DNA of 64,000 nucleotides from Marinifilaceae bacterium (GTDB lineage Bacteria; Bacteroidota; Bacteroidia; Bacteroidales; Marinifilaceae): NCBI GenBank assembly GCA_025210485.1, contig JAOARN010000151.1, positions 1 to 64,000 of the forward strand, read 5' to 3'. Shown piece by piece: positions 29,670 to 40,530 of this stretch (position 1 is its first letter; each line of letters starts with the position of its first letter). The notes under the pieces were generated by a model. It saw only the letters and a program-made list of their open reading frames with translations, ran no database searches and was not told where the DNA came from. The position numbers and the translations under genes were made by a program.

Positions 29670-31382
29670 ATGTACTTTAAAAATACTATATATATATTTC
29701 TTATTTTATTGGTAGGTTTTTCGACATATACCAATGCCCAAGAAAAAAGAAATTTAAAAAAAGAAATTCACGTAAAAACGAATTACACTCCAAAATTAAA
29801 AAAGTCTACACGTATTTCTGAATTACCAGTAATTAATGACACTATACGAGAAAAACCAAAATTCAACTATTTTATTAGAACAAAAGCAGAACAGTTTAAT
29901 TTTGCTCCTCAAGCGATTCCATTTGCAAAATTAAGTATGAGAAGAAAATTCAACACATACAAACATGCATTGAAAATTGAAGGAGCTAGCTACTCTAGAC
30001 TACTTACTGATTATAATTTCTTCACTTACAAGAAAGATAGGTATAATATACATATAAATGCTGGTTACAATACTTTCAAAGGAAAAATCAAGATCAAAGA
30101 TGATATAAAGACCAAACCTAATATCAGTAATTTTTATATCAATGCAAATACGGAATTTAAGCTTAATGAAAATGAATATCTAAATTTAAATACAGCATAT
30201 ACAAATTATAGTCTAGATTTCTATAAGAAATCTACCAATAATTCAATCGCTAATATTGATGACTATAAATCACAACTGATTAATGCTAATAATCAAAAAA
30301 TTAATGATTTTAATCTATCAAGTTCTTACAATAAACATCTCGATTTATTTAATGGGATAAATATACAAGGAAAATTAAACTATAATTATTTTTCAGATAA
30401 ATATGAATCATCATCAAATCTATTTATGTTAGACATTAATGCAAATAGTTTAAAAGACAATAATAATTTTTACACGGAAATATCTATAGGATCATATTCA
30501 GCAAAACAAAAAAGATCCGAATTTGGATCTACTATAAGCAAGGAAGAGGATATCGAACGAAAGAACTTTATTTTTAAGCTAAGTCCATACTACCAAACTA
30601 GCATAAATGATATAAAATTGAAATTAGGTTTCAAGCTTGATGCACTTAGCTCAGACAATTCTGATTTTGGAATTTTCCCAAATATAGAAGCCATTATTCC
30701 AATAATTGATGATAATTTATGTTTAAATTTAGCAGCAGACGGAGAACTTAAGTTAAACAGTATTCAGCAAATGATTCTAGGTAATTTATATGCTAGTTCT
30801 AATATCTTGAGCTCACCAGAAAAAGTCTATAATTTAAAATCAAAACTAAAAGGGAAATTTAGTTCTAAAACCAATTATCAAATCTATGCTGACTACTCAA
30901 TATTTAAAAATAGATATTTTTACAACTTAGCTCCTAATACTGATATAACCACAAACTACTTTATAAGCATGAAGGAAGATGGCAAACTACTAAAATTAGG
31001 CTTATATGTAATATCTGAAGAAATATCTAAACTAAAGCTAGATACTAAATTTCAAATAAATTCGTACAGCATAGATAATAAATCAGAAGCATGGAACAGT
31101 CCGAAATATAATTTATATGCTGGGGCTACATATAAAATAATGCAGAATTTAAACATCGGAGCTAGCTTGGATCTTGAATCAAAAAAGAAATTCTTGTACA
31201 ATAATAAAGTAGAAGAGTCAGACGCATATATAGGTCTTAATTTTAATGCAGATTATAAAATAAACAAACAATTTAATGCATACGCAAAAATAAACAATAT
31301 ACTTGCTGATAAATATTATAAATGGGCTGAGTATCCAGGTATGTCAATTAACTTTTGTTTAGGGCTAAATATTCAATTTTAG
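29670..31382 (+). CDS. Outer-membrane beta-barrel protein, TonB-receptor-like C-terminus, unknown role
   Basis: A 570-residue protein with a signal peptide (MYFKNTIYIFLILLVGF...TNAQ). The mature protein lacks a carboxypeptidase-like or plug domain but consists of alternating hydrophobic strands rich in Tyr, Asn and Phe, such as FNLSSSYNKHLDLFNGINIQGKLNYNYF. The end (FNAYAKINNILADKYYKWAEYPG... terminating in IQF) matches barrel ends of TonB-dependent receptors. It is probably a plugless or highly divergent barrel working with the TPR protein upstream. It is too short for a full TonB-dependent receptor. Confidence 0.7.
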   Translation: MYFKNTIYIFLILLVGFSTYTNAQEKRNLKKEIHVKTNYTPKLKKSTRISELPVINDTIREKPKFNYFIRTKAEQFNFAPQAIPFAKLSMRRKFNTYKHALKIEGASYSRLLTDYNFFTYKKDRYNIHINAGYNTFKGKIKIKDDIKTKPNISNFYINANTEFKLNENEYLNLNTAYTNYSLDFYKKSTNNSIANIDDYKSQLINANNQKINDFNLSSSYNKHLDLFNGINIQGKLNYNYFSDKYESSSNLFMLDINANSLKDNNNFYTEISIGSYSAKQKRSEFGSTISKEEDIERKNFIFKLSPYYQTSINDIKLKLGFKLDALSSDNSDFGIFPNIEAIIPIIDDNLCLNLAADGELKLNSIQQMILGNLYASSNILSSPEKVYNLKSKLKGKFSSKTNYQIYADYSIFKNRYFYNLAPNTDITTNYFISMKEDGKLLKLGLYVISEEISKLKLDTKFQINSYSIDNKSEAWNSPKYNLYAGATYKIMQNLNIGASLDLESKKKFLYNNKVEESDAYIGLNFNADYKINKQFNAYAKINNILADKYYKWAEYPGMSINFCLGLNIQF

Positions 31383-31397
31383 AATAATTGTTATTAT

Positions 31398-31440
31398 AAA
31401 AAAGACCTCTATCTGCAATAGTTCAGATAGAGGTCTTTTA
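31398..31440 (+). terminator. Terminator after the TPR-barrel operon
   Basis: A strong stem, AAAAGACCTCTATCTG paired with CAGATAGAGGTCTTTT around a short loop, starts 16 bp after the barrel stop codon and ends in T residues. Confidence 0.9.
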
Positions 31441-32594
31441 AAATTTACAAATACCATAAATCCATCCTATTCCCTAACAATATATTAAGGGGGCAGTTTA
31501 AATAACAGGTGAATTACATAAAATTATGCATCTAGTATAGTTAAACCGTATAAGAAAAACTGATACGGAATTTGGTTTTCGTGCTAGCTTGAAAATTTAG
31601 AATAAGAAAGAAATCTCGCCAAATCCATAATTGAAATTTTTGGCAAGAAAAATATAAGCAAAATTTACGGTTTTAGCATAGTGGATAAAAGAAAGTTTGG
31701 TACTTTGAAATCCCAAACTATCCAAAGTCCTGGTCATTATATAAGAAAAGCCTTTCAAGCAATTCTGTAATATATAGACTTAATGATTTGTAATGTATGA
31801 GATCTTTCGCTCGTGCCTCGCTTCAAGATGGCGGATAGTAGTAGCGATAGTAGGAAGAGGGAACGTCTTGTTGAGATTGCGAAACATCTACTATAATTCA
31901 AAGAGTCGTGCTATAGAAATTATGAGATTCTTATTACTTGAATATTTTCCAAATATAGAAATAATTTAAAAGAAAAAACAAGCTATCTTTTGCATAGACT
32001 ACCTGAAAGGCATTTATAACATAACCCAATGTGAGGCATTGGGCTGAATAACAATAAATAAAAAAGGCTGTAAGCTTGAAACAAGCATTAACAAATAATT
32101 TTTAAAATTACTCCTCTCTAGTTATATAGATCCTATATGGAGTCTAATCAATATCTATCCAAAACTTATTCTCATAATTAATAGTTTGATAATCACATAC
32201 AGACATAGCAATGTATTGTCAACATAAGAAAAACTAAAAGCTTTTAGTTTTGATAAACAATTCAAATATGTTAATAAACAGTCTTTATAAAATTTAGTCT
32301 AATTTAAATTTTTTTTTAGCTTTAATTGTTACAAATTTGAATTTAGATAGAGATTCAATATTCATCGAAAAAGAAAATTAGTATAGCCTGATATTTCTGT
32401 TGTAATTAACAAAAATACTTTATCAAATTTCAGAAAATACCAAGAGTCGTTTTATTGAAACTTAAGAATCTACTAATAAAATTAGCATTCAAAAAAAGAT
32501 ACAGTTAGAAAATATAAACATTAAGAAACAAATGTATTATGTTTATAATCTGATCTTTACAAAATTACATAATAATTAAACACAAATATTTATC
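31441..32594. other. Long gene-poor intergenic region with palindromes
   Basis: About 1.15 kb with no supportable gene. A segment at about 31800-31890 (TCTTTCGCTCGTGCCTCGCT and following) is visibly richer in G and C than its surroundings. A REP-like hairpin at 32025-32043 is annotated separately. The last 400 bp are very AT-rich and presumably contain the hemB promoter. No tRNA-like or transposase-like remnant could be shown. Confidence 0.5.
32025..32043. repeat. REP-like intergenic palindrome
   Basis: CCCAATG, a five-base loop TGAGG, then CATTGGG forms a perfect 7-bp stem. A second partial palindrome (AAGGCTGTAAGCTT) follows about 25 bp later. The pairing resembles CCCAATG/CATTGGG elements I associate with intergenic repeats in Bacteroidota. 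Only one copy is in this window, so its repeat status is inferred. Confidence 0.4.
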
Positions 32595-33584
32595 ATGAGT
32601 TTAAGACCAAATTTCCCAACAACTCGTATGCGCCGATTGAGATATAGCAAAGTAGTTAGAGATATGATTGCTGAAACAGCTTTGAGCCCTAACGATCTTG
32701 TTATGCCATTATTTGTTTGCCCAGGCTCCAATGTTAAAAATCCGATTAAAAGTATGCCTGGCAATTACCAACTTTCAGTAGAGTTATTGGTTGAAGAATG
32801 TGGAAAATTATTAGAATCAGGTGTTAAATCAGTTTTACTGTTTGGTATACCTGAAACCAAAGACGAGGATGGAACTGTTGCTACGCACGACCACAGTATA
32901 GTGCAAACAGCTTGTCGAGCTATAAAATCTAAATACCCAGAGATGTATATTATTGCAGATATTTGCAATTGTGAATATACAACTCATGGTCACTGTGGGA
33001 CAATTATTGACGGCGATGTAGATAACGATTCTACATTAGAAACATTATCAGCTCAGGCAATTTCTCTTGTTAAAAATGGTGCTGATATGGTTGCTCCAAG
33101 CGATATGATGGATGGAAGAATTGGTCATATGAGAAAAAAATTAGATGAAAATGGATATGAAAAAATTCCTATTATGGCATATTCTGCAAAATACGCATCT
33201 GGTTTTTATGGTCCATTCCGCGATGCTGCTGAAAGTGCTCCTCAATTTGGAGACAGATCTACCTATCAGATGGATGTTAGAAATGCTGAAGAAGCAGTTC
33301 GTGAAGTTGAAATGGACATTGCTGAAGGAGCTGATATTGTAATGGTAAAACCTGCATTAAGTTATCTTGATGTTATTTATCGAGTTAAGAATACTTTCAA
33401 TTTTCCAGTGGCTGCATACAATGTAAGTGGAGAATTCTCAATGGTGAAAGCTGCTGAAGCCAATGATTGGATTGACGGTAATCGTGTAATGATGGAAATT
33501 ATGACTTCAATCAAAAGAGCTGGTGCAGATATAATTATAACATATCATGCAAAAGATGTTGCTGATATTTTAAACGCAAAATAA
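32595..33584 (+). CDS. hemB: Porphobilinogen synthase (delta-aminolevulinic acid dehydratase)
   Basis: HemB condenses two 5-aminolevulinate molecules to porphobilinogen in tetrapyrrole synthesis. At 329 residues it has normal length. The Schiff-base lysines are Lys199 (MAYSAKYAS) and Lys252 (VMVKPALSYLDV). Cys124, Cys126 and Cys134 in ICNCEYTTHGHCG form the zinc-binding triplet, so this is a zinc-dependent type. Starting at MSLRPNFPTTRMRRLR is standard. It lies 1 bp before hemE, so the two haem genes are translationally linked. Confidence 0.95.
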   Translation: MSLRPNFPTTRMRRLRYSKVVRDMIAETALSPNDLVMPLFVCPGSNVKNPIKSMPGNYQLSVELLVEECGKLLESGVKSVLLFGIPETKDEDGTVATHDHSIVQTACRAIKSKYPEMYIIADICNCEYTTHGHCGTIIDGDVDNDSTLETLSAQAISLVKNGADMVAPSDMMDGRIGHMRKKLDENGYEKIPIMAYSAKYASGFYGPFRDAAESAPQFGDRSTYQMDVRNAEEAVREVEMDIAEGADIVMVKPALSYLDVIYRVKNTFNFPVAAYNVSGEFSMVKAAEANDWIDGNRVMMEIMTSIKRAGADIIITYHAKDVADILNAK

Positions 33585-33585
33585 G

Positions 33586-34614
33586 ATGAAAAATTCACTT
33601 TTCCTTGATATTCTTTCTGGAAAGGAGTGCTCTAGACCTGCCGTATGGTATATGCGACAGGCGGGTAGAGTACTTCCTTCATATAATGCTCTAAAAGAGA
33701 AATACACTTTTAAGCAAATGATGGAAGACCCTAAATTAGCTGCTAAAGTTACCTTATTACCTATAAATGATATTGGGGTTGATGCAGCAATTTTATTCTC
33801 TGATATATTGGTTATACCAGAGGCTTTGGGTATGGATTTAGACTTTGAAAACAAAGGTCCTAGATTTAAAACTGCTCTTAAAGATGTAGCAAATCCAATG
33901 CAATTTCTAAAAGATCAGCCAGAAAAACTTGACCATGTTTTTGCTGCTATTCAGGAAATTATAAAAACCAAAGAGGAACACATTCCTTTAATTGGTTTTT
34001 GTGGAGGACCCTTAACAACTCTTTGTTATATGTTTCAGGGATTTAGCCAAAACCAAAATTTCCCAGATTTTGTTCCTTATCTATTTAAAGACAAGAAACT
34101 TATAAATTCCATTGTGGAGAGAATGACGGATATGTGCATTTATTACATTGATGGTCAAATAAAAGCAGGAATTCAAGCATTCCAGTTATTCGAAACTCAT
34201 GCTGGATTAATACCTGTTGATCTTTACAATGAATTGTTTATGCCATCTGTTAAGAGGATATTCAAATTTGTCAGAGAAAGATCTATAAAAGGTATTTTTC
34301 TACCAAAAGGTTTAGGTATTGGTTTGAATAAAATAAACCAGGATGTCTGCGATGCTATCAGCATTGATTGGCAAACTCCTCTGACTGAAGCTAGAAAATT
34401 GGTTGGAAATGATATCATCATCCAAGGTAATTTTGATCCTCGTGCTCTTCTTGCAGACAAAAAAGGTATAGAAGAAGAATTTCAAAAATGTCTAGAATTT
34501 GGTAGAAATGATAAAAAATACATCTTCAATCTAGGTCATGGCCTACTTCCAAATATTGATGTGGAAAATGTGAAACACCTAACCAAACTGGTAAAAGAAT
34601 CAGATTGGTCATAA
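33586..34614 (+). CDS. hemE: Uroporphyrinogen decarboxylase
   Basis: HemE removes four acetate carboxyl groups from uroporphyrinogen III to give coproporphyrinogen III. The signature RPAVWYMRQAGRVLPSY is at about residues 17-33, with the substrate-binding Arg in MRQAGR. IGFCGGPLTTLCYM and the C-terminal IIQGNFDPRALLADK and FNLGHGLLPNIDVENV are conserved. 342 residues is normal. It directly follows hemB and ends at a terminator. Other haem genes are not in the window. Confidence 0.95.
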   Translation: MKNSLFLDILSGKECSRPAVWYMRQAGRVLPSYNALKEKYTFKQMMEDPKLAAKVTLLPINDIGVDAAILFSDILVIPEALGMDLDFENKGPRFKTALKDVANPMQFLKDQPEKLDHVFAAIQEIIKTKEEHIPLIGFCGGPLTTLCYMFQGFSQNQNFPDFVPYLFKDKKLINSIVERMTDMCIYYIDGQIKAGIQAFQLFETHAGLIPVDLYNELFMPSVKRIFKFVRERSIKGIFLPKGLGIGLNKINQDVCDAISIDWQTPLTEARKLVGNDIIIQGNFDPRALLADKKGIEEEFQKCLEFGRNDKKYIFNLGHGLLPNIDVENVKHLTKLVKESDWS

Positions 34615-34623
34615 TCACAAAAT

Positions 34624-34665
34624 AAAAAAAATGCGTATTTGAAAAATTTCAAATACGCATTTTTT
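34624..34665. terminator. Bidirectional terminator between hemE and the ABC-F gene
   Basis: An A-run, stem ATGCGTATTTGAAA / TTTCAAATACGCAT and T-run make a long, nearly perfect hairpin between two convergent genes. Confidence 0.92.
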
Positions 34666-34684
34666 CTAAATCAATACTCTGATT

Positions 34685-36361
<1,677 letters not shown>

Positions 36362-36471
36362 TTACTTTTTTTTTATACGAATTTGTGTTAAATATATTTT
36401 GGGCTCAATATATTAAAATACAAATACTCCACCATCAGAGTCATATTGTTTTGTCTAGCAAATAGATATAC

Positions 36472-36527
36472 AAATAATCCTCAATTTAAATTCCTTACTC
36501 AATGGAATATAAATTGAGGATTATTTT
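36472..36527 (-). terminator. Terminator of the GH3-serine hydrolase gene
   Basis: AAATAATCCTCAATTTA pairs with TAAATTGAGGATTATTT, with a second small stem in the loop (ATTCC / GGAAT). It lies 34 bp past the minus-strand stop codon. Confidence 0.8.
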
Positions 36528-36560
36528 ATTTAACACTAAATATATTTCTATACTACAGCT

Positions 36561-39500
36561 TTAATTCAAGTTAAATAAGTAATCCAGAATAGGATTATAA
36601 GTTTGGTAATTCTCGAATGGTTTTTGTCGTTCAGTAAAATTAGAATCATAAATCACTTGCTGTATTTTAGATCTAATATTCATCTCATTTAATTTAGGAT
36701 TAGACTCATATGGATGAATTCGGTTTGATAAGAATATATAAATAAAATCATAGCGAGGATCAACCCACACCATAGTTCCAGTAAAACCAGTATGCCCATA
36801 ACTAACATCACTAGCACTTAAGCAATGTGACATTAATGACAAATCATCGGTATCTTGAACTATTCTATCAAATCCAAGTCCCCTTCTATTATCAGAATCA
36901 GAGAATGCTTGTGATGTAAATTCTTTAAGAGTTTTTGCTTTAATAAATTCTTCTCCTCCATATTTACCATTCTGCATATACATCTGCATGAGTTTTGCCA
37001 AATCTATTGCATTCCCAAACAATCCAGCATGACCAGCTATACCTCCCATTATTACACAGCTTGGATCATGAACATATCCCTTCAATAATTCTTTTCTCAT
37101 AAAATTTTCTTGCTGAGTAGGAACAATTAACTTATCATCATAAAACTCTTTTGGATTATAAGTCAAACTAGGACAATTAAGTCGCTTATAGAAATTATCT
37201 TTAATGGCATTATCCAATGATTTAGAATAAAGTTTCTGCATCAATTCTCCCAAAAGAATAAAACCTAAATCACTATATCTGTAATCTTTTTCGCTCCTTC
37301 TCTCTGATTCAAATATGTATTTTACAATACTATCAGAATATGAATTATTTACATACAACTTAGAACCAACTCTTCTGCTATGAGTTGAGTCCATCTTGGT
37401 TCTGAAAACTCCTTTTTTAAATTTGCAGGTATTATTGACATATAACTTATCGTCTAATTTCGTTGAAAAAGATTTAGTCTTCTTCCAATAATACATCCTA
37501 CCCTTAAAGGATGAAGAATCAACTATATTATTAACAAATGGAATCCATGATTTCAAACCCGACTGATGAGCAAGCAATTCTTTGACCTGAATATCTTGTT
37601 TGTCCGAATCAAAATATTGCGGAAAGTATTCAACAATTGAATCAGATAAAGATAATTCCTTATTCTGAACAGCTTTCATAACCAACGGGGTTGTAACGCA
37701 AACCTTTGTAAGTGAAGCTAGATCAAAGATATGATTTGTAGTCAATCTTTCTCCACTTTTATATTTAGTTTTACCAAAAGCTTTATGATAAACCACATCA
37801 CCTTTTTTTGCAACTAACACAACACATCCAGGAAAAGCTTTTTGAGCAATAGCATCATTGGCGATACTGTCAATTTTTCCCAATACCTGTACATTCATAT
37901 TTTGTAATTCAGGTCTGGAAAAACCTAATCTAGATTTCGAAGTTCTTATGCCCAAACCTTCGTAAAATTCAGTACTAACATCAATCGGCAATTGACCCGA
38001 AGCAGACAAACCACCAAAAATAACATGAGCAGAAGCTTTTTGGGCAAACTGATTATCTTCGTATGAAACCAAACTACCCAAAACATTATCATTGTGTCGG
38101 AAATATAACAAGGCATATGGATTTGCAAATAGATCAAATACCACTTTTTTTCTTGCTGAAATTTTATCAAATATTTTTATCGATTGACCTGTAACACCAT
38201 ATCTTCGTGAAAGTCTTAAGTCCGTATTATGCTTGCTTACTATTACAAGATTATAGGGTTTCAATTTAGACAAAAGCTCATCTATTTTAGAATCACTTGC
38301 ATCTCTTGAAATATTGAAATTAGCAATTTTAGTAAACTTCGACATATACTTTTGCATAACAGTAGTAGTCTTAGTACCAATACAAACCGATGCAATCTTC
38401 AATGTATCAAGCCTCTTTAATGGCAAAAAATCAGACTTATTTTTCACTACAGTAATAGCTTTATTATAAAGTTTCTGTTTTAAAATATTAGCCTTTTCAG
38501 AATTTATTTTTTTAACATCAGAAGGTTCAATCTCAATTTTGCTATCATACAAACCAAGCCATAGTTTTGTCTTAATAATTTTCTTGCATCTTTCATTTAA
38601 GCTCTGCATTGCAGAACTATCTGATTGAACCAAATTTTTAATATTTGAAATTGCCTTCGGAACATCTTGAACAAACAATAAAATATCATTTCCAGCCTCA
38701 AAAGCTTTCCTATCGACTATGCCTGGTTTATAATGACCACTAACTCCTCTCATATTTAATGCATCTGTCACAACCAAACCTTTAAAATCCATCCTACCCT
38801 TCAAAAGGTCGGTAACAATAGGCTTAGAAAGCGAAGCAGACAATGCACTACTATCAAGTGCAGGAACGCTTAAGTGACCGACCATAACTCCATAAGGAGA
38901 ATTCTTTCCCATATGCCAATAAGGAAATAACTCAAGAGAGTCGAGTCTTGAAATATTATGTCGCAGCAAAGGAAGAGCATGATGTGAATCTGTATCAGTA
39001 TCGCCATGTCCTGGAAAATGCTTAGAAACAGCTATTACATTATTTGACTGAATACCCTGAATCATGGCAATCGATTTCCGAGTAACTCTATATCTATTAG
39101 AACCAAAAGAACGGTAATTTATAACAGGATTATATTTATTAGAATTAATATCAACAACAGGAGCAAAATTAATATGAATACCTGCAGCCTTACATTCTTC
39201 GCCCATTTGCTTGCCTAATCGAAATATTAGAGAATTATCATCCACAGCACCAAGAGTCATTAATAAAGGATACTTCTCCATATCCGAAAGCCTAGACCCT
39301 ATGCCATTTTCTCCATCTATTCCTATCAACAAAGGAGTTTTTGACTTATTTTGATAATTTTTTGTGAGCTCTATTTGCTTACTACTAGTTCCTTGAAAGA
39401 ATATAAGTCCACCTATTTTATAATCTTTAATCAGTTTTTCGATTTTAAGTTTTTCCGCATCCGTTTTATTTGAATAAGTAGCCACCATTAAAAGTTGAGA

Positions 39501-39674
39501 TATTTTCTCCTCAACCGATAATTTTTTCATTATGGTATCTATTCTAGAATTATCATAATTATAATAATTAAATAAATCAGACTCACATAATTTGGATTGA
39601 GCAAAACACATAAAGGGCAGGTTAAGTAGTAGAATCACTCCTAACAGTAGAGATAATTTAAAGCTAATTCTCAT
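36561..39674 (-). CDS. Fusion of GH3 beta-N-acetylhexosaminidase and class C beta-lactamase-like serine hydrolase
   Basis: The mature protein of about 1037 residues has a signal peptide from MRISFKLSLLLGVILLL. The open frame runs 28 codons further upstream, but that extension lacks signal character, so 39674 is preferred. Residues about 40-370 are a GH3 domain with KHFPGHGDTDTDSHH (218-232, the NagZ His/Asp loop) and nucleophile Asp304 in GLVVTDALNMRG. A GH3 C-terminal-like domain follows to about 580. The C-terminal half is a serine hydrolase with SLTK (654-657), YSD (a YxN-like variant) and HTG (YGHTGFTG). The architecture is known in Bacteroidota and suggests combined cleavage of muropeptide glycan and an acyl or peptide bond in peptidoglycan turnover. 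The second activity is inferred. Confidence 0.85.
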   Translation of the reverse strand: MRISFKLSLLLGVILLLNLPFMCFAQSKLCESDLFNYYNYDNSRIDTIMKKLSVEEKISQLLMVATYSNKTDAEKLKIEKLIKDYKIGGLIFFQGTSSKQIELTKNYQNKSKTPLLIGIDGENGIGSRLSDMEKYPLLMTLGAVDDNSLIFRLGKQMGEECKAAGIHINFAPVVDINSNKYNPVINYRSFGSNRYRVTRKSIAMIQGIQSNNVIAVSKHFPGHGDTDTDSHHALPLLRHNISRLDSLELFPYWHMGKNSPYGVMVGHLSVPALDSSALSASLSKPIVTDLLKGRMDFKGLVVTDALNMRGVSGHYKPGIVDRKAFEAGNDILLFVQDVPKAISNIKNLVQSDSSAMQSLNERCKKIIKTKLWLGLYDSKIEIEPSDVKKINSEKANILKQKLYNKAITVVKNKSDFLPLKRLDTLKIASVCIGTKTTTVMQKYMSKFTKIANFNISRDASDSKIDELLSKLKPYNLVIVSKHNTDLRLSRRYGVTGQSIKIFDKISARKKVVFDLFANPYALLYFRHNDNVLGSLVSYEDNQFAQKASAHVIFGGLSASGQLPIDVSTEFYEGLGIRTSKSRLGFSRPELQNMNVQVLGKIDSIANDAIAQKAFPGCVVLVAKKGDVVYHKAFGKTKYKSGERLTTNHIFDLASLTKVCVTTPLVMKAVQNKELSLSDSIVEYFPQYFDSDKQDIQVKELLAHQSGLKSWIPFVNNIVDSSSFKGRMYYWKKTKSFSTKLDDKLYVNNTCKFKKGVFRTKMDSTHSRRVGSKLYVNNSYSDSIVKYIFESERRSEKDYRYSDLGFILLGELMQKLYSKSLDNAIKDNFYKRLNCPSLTYNPKEFYDDKLIVPTQQENFMRKELLKGYVHDPSCVIMGGIAGHAGLFGNAIDLAKLMQMYMQNGKYGGEEFIKAKTLKEFTSQAFSDSDNRRGLGFDRIVQDTDDLSLMSHCLSASDVSYGHTGFTGTMVWVDPRYDFIYIFLSNRIHPYESNPKLNEMNIRSKIQQVIYDSNFTERQKPFENYQTYNPILDYLFNLN

Positions 39675-40389
39675 TTTGTAAAAAAAATTTTCAGAATCAA
39701 GTTTTTGTAGGCAGATTTTGTAAGTTTTTTGGTAAAACCTGTCAAATATAAAAAACATGATATATAGTTATAATTTTAAGGTAAAACTAAGTTATATATA
39801 TATTTTTATAGTTAAAAAGTTTTATGCTATTTTTTCAGAAAAAAGGCGAAAACCACTATAAAACGTACAAAAAGTATGATTTCACAATCAAAAAAGTACA
39901 ATTCCATGCACTAATTAGACCAATGTTAATATAGTATTCAAAAATAAAATAATCAGTTTGAAGAATCCACTCAAAAATGGGAACTTAATCAAAATGAAAA
40001 TGTGTTATAGTAAATGTTAATATTTTAACGGTTTTAAACATATTTAACACATCATAATCCCCTCTATTAAATCTTAACAGAACACTAAGTTGTCAATATA
40101 TTTTACAACATGTTTTTTCAATTTTTACAGCATATTTAATGCAATTATTTCTAATCATCTTTACCAAGTAAATCTTAATCATCAATAGCTAATATCATAG
40201 TTTCTAAGTATAAAAATACACTTTGAGACAAGTTCGGTTTAAGATTTCTTATAATTTGTTTAATTATTAACAAAATCAAATGTTCGTTTTTTTTCAAGGG
40301 GTTTTAAATTTCGGATATCTAAAATGTTAATTTACTGAAACTAGCCCGTTTCAAACAAATTATAGATAAAAGGGCACAAAGATGACTAT
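39675..40389. other. AT-rich divergent intergenic region
   Basis: About 700 bp without a recognisable gene between the divergent GH3 fusion and the acyl-CoA dehydrogenase. It ends in an orphan terminator-like hairpin. A small inverted repeat GAAAC / GTTTC around TAGCCC lies near 40337-40352. A short noncoding transcript ending at the hairpin is possible but not demonstrated. Confidence 0.35.
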
Positions 40390-40423
40390 AAGAAAAAACT
40401 TGATAATTATTCAGGTTTTTTCT
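40390..40423. terminator. Orphan terminator-like hairpin
   Basis: AAGAAAAAACTTGA pairs with TCAGGTTTTTTCTT (one mismatch) around a small AT loop, with T-rich sequence after it. No annotated gene on either strand ends here: the neighbours are divergent and point away. It may end a small RNA, or act as an attenuator upstream of the acyl-CoA dehydrogenase. Confidence 0.5.
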
Positions 40424-40530
40424 TCTTTATTTTGAAAACAATAAATTAATATAATTGCTATCTAAAATAATTTCACTTGTCGATAAATTGATATTATTAT
40501 TTTATTTTAGAATAGTTTACGGTGTATGTT

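Noticed and set aside
31800-31930. tRNA or transposase remnant in the G/C-richer patch
   Set aside because: No cloverleaf pattern, TTCGA arm, or coherent reading frame could be found.
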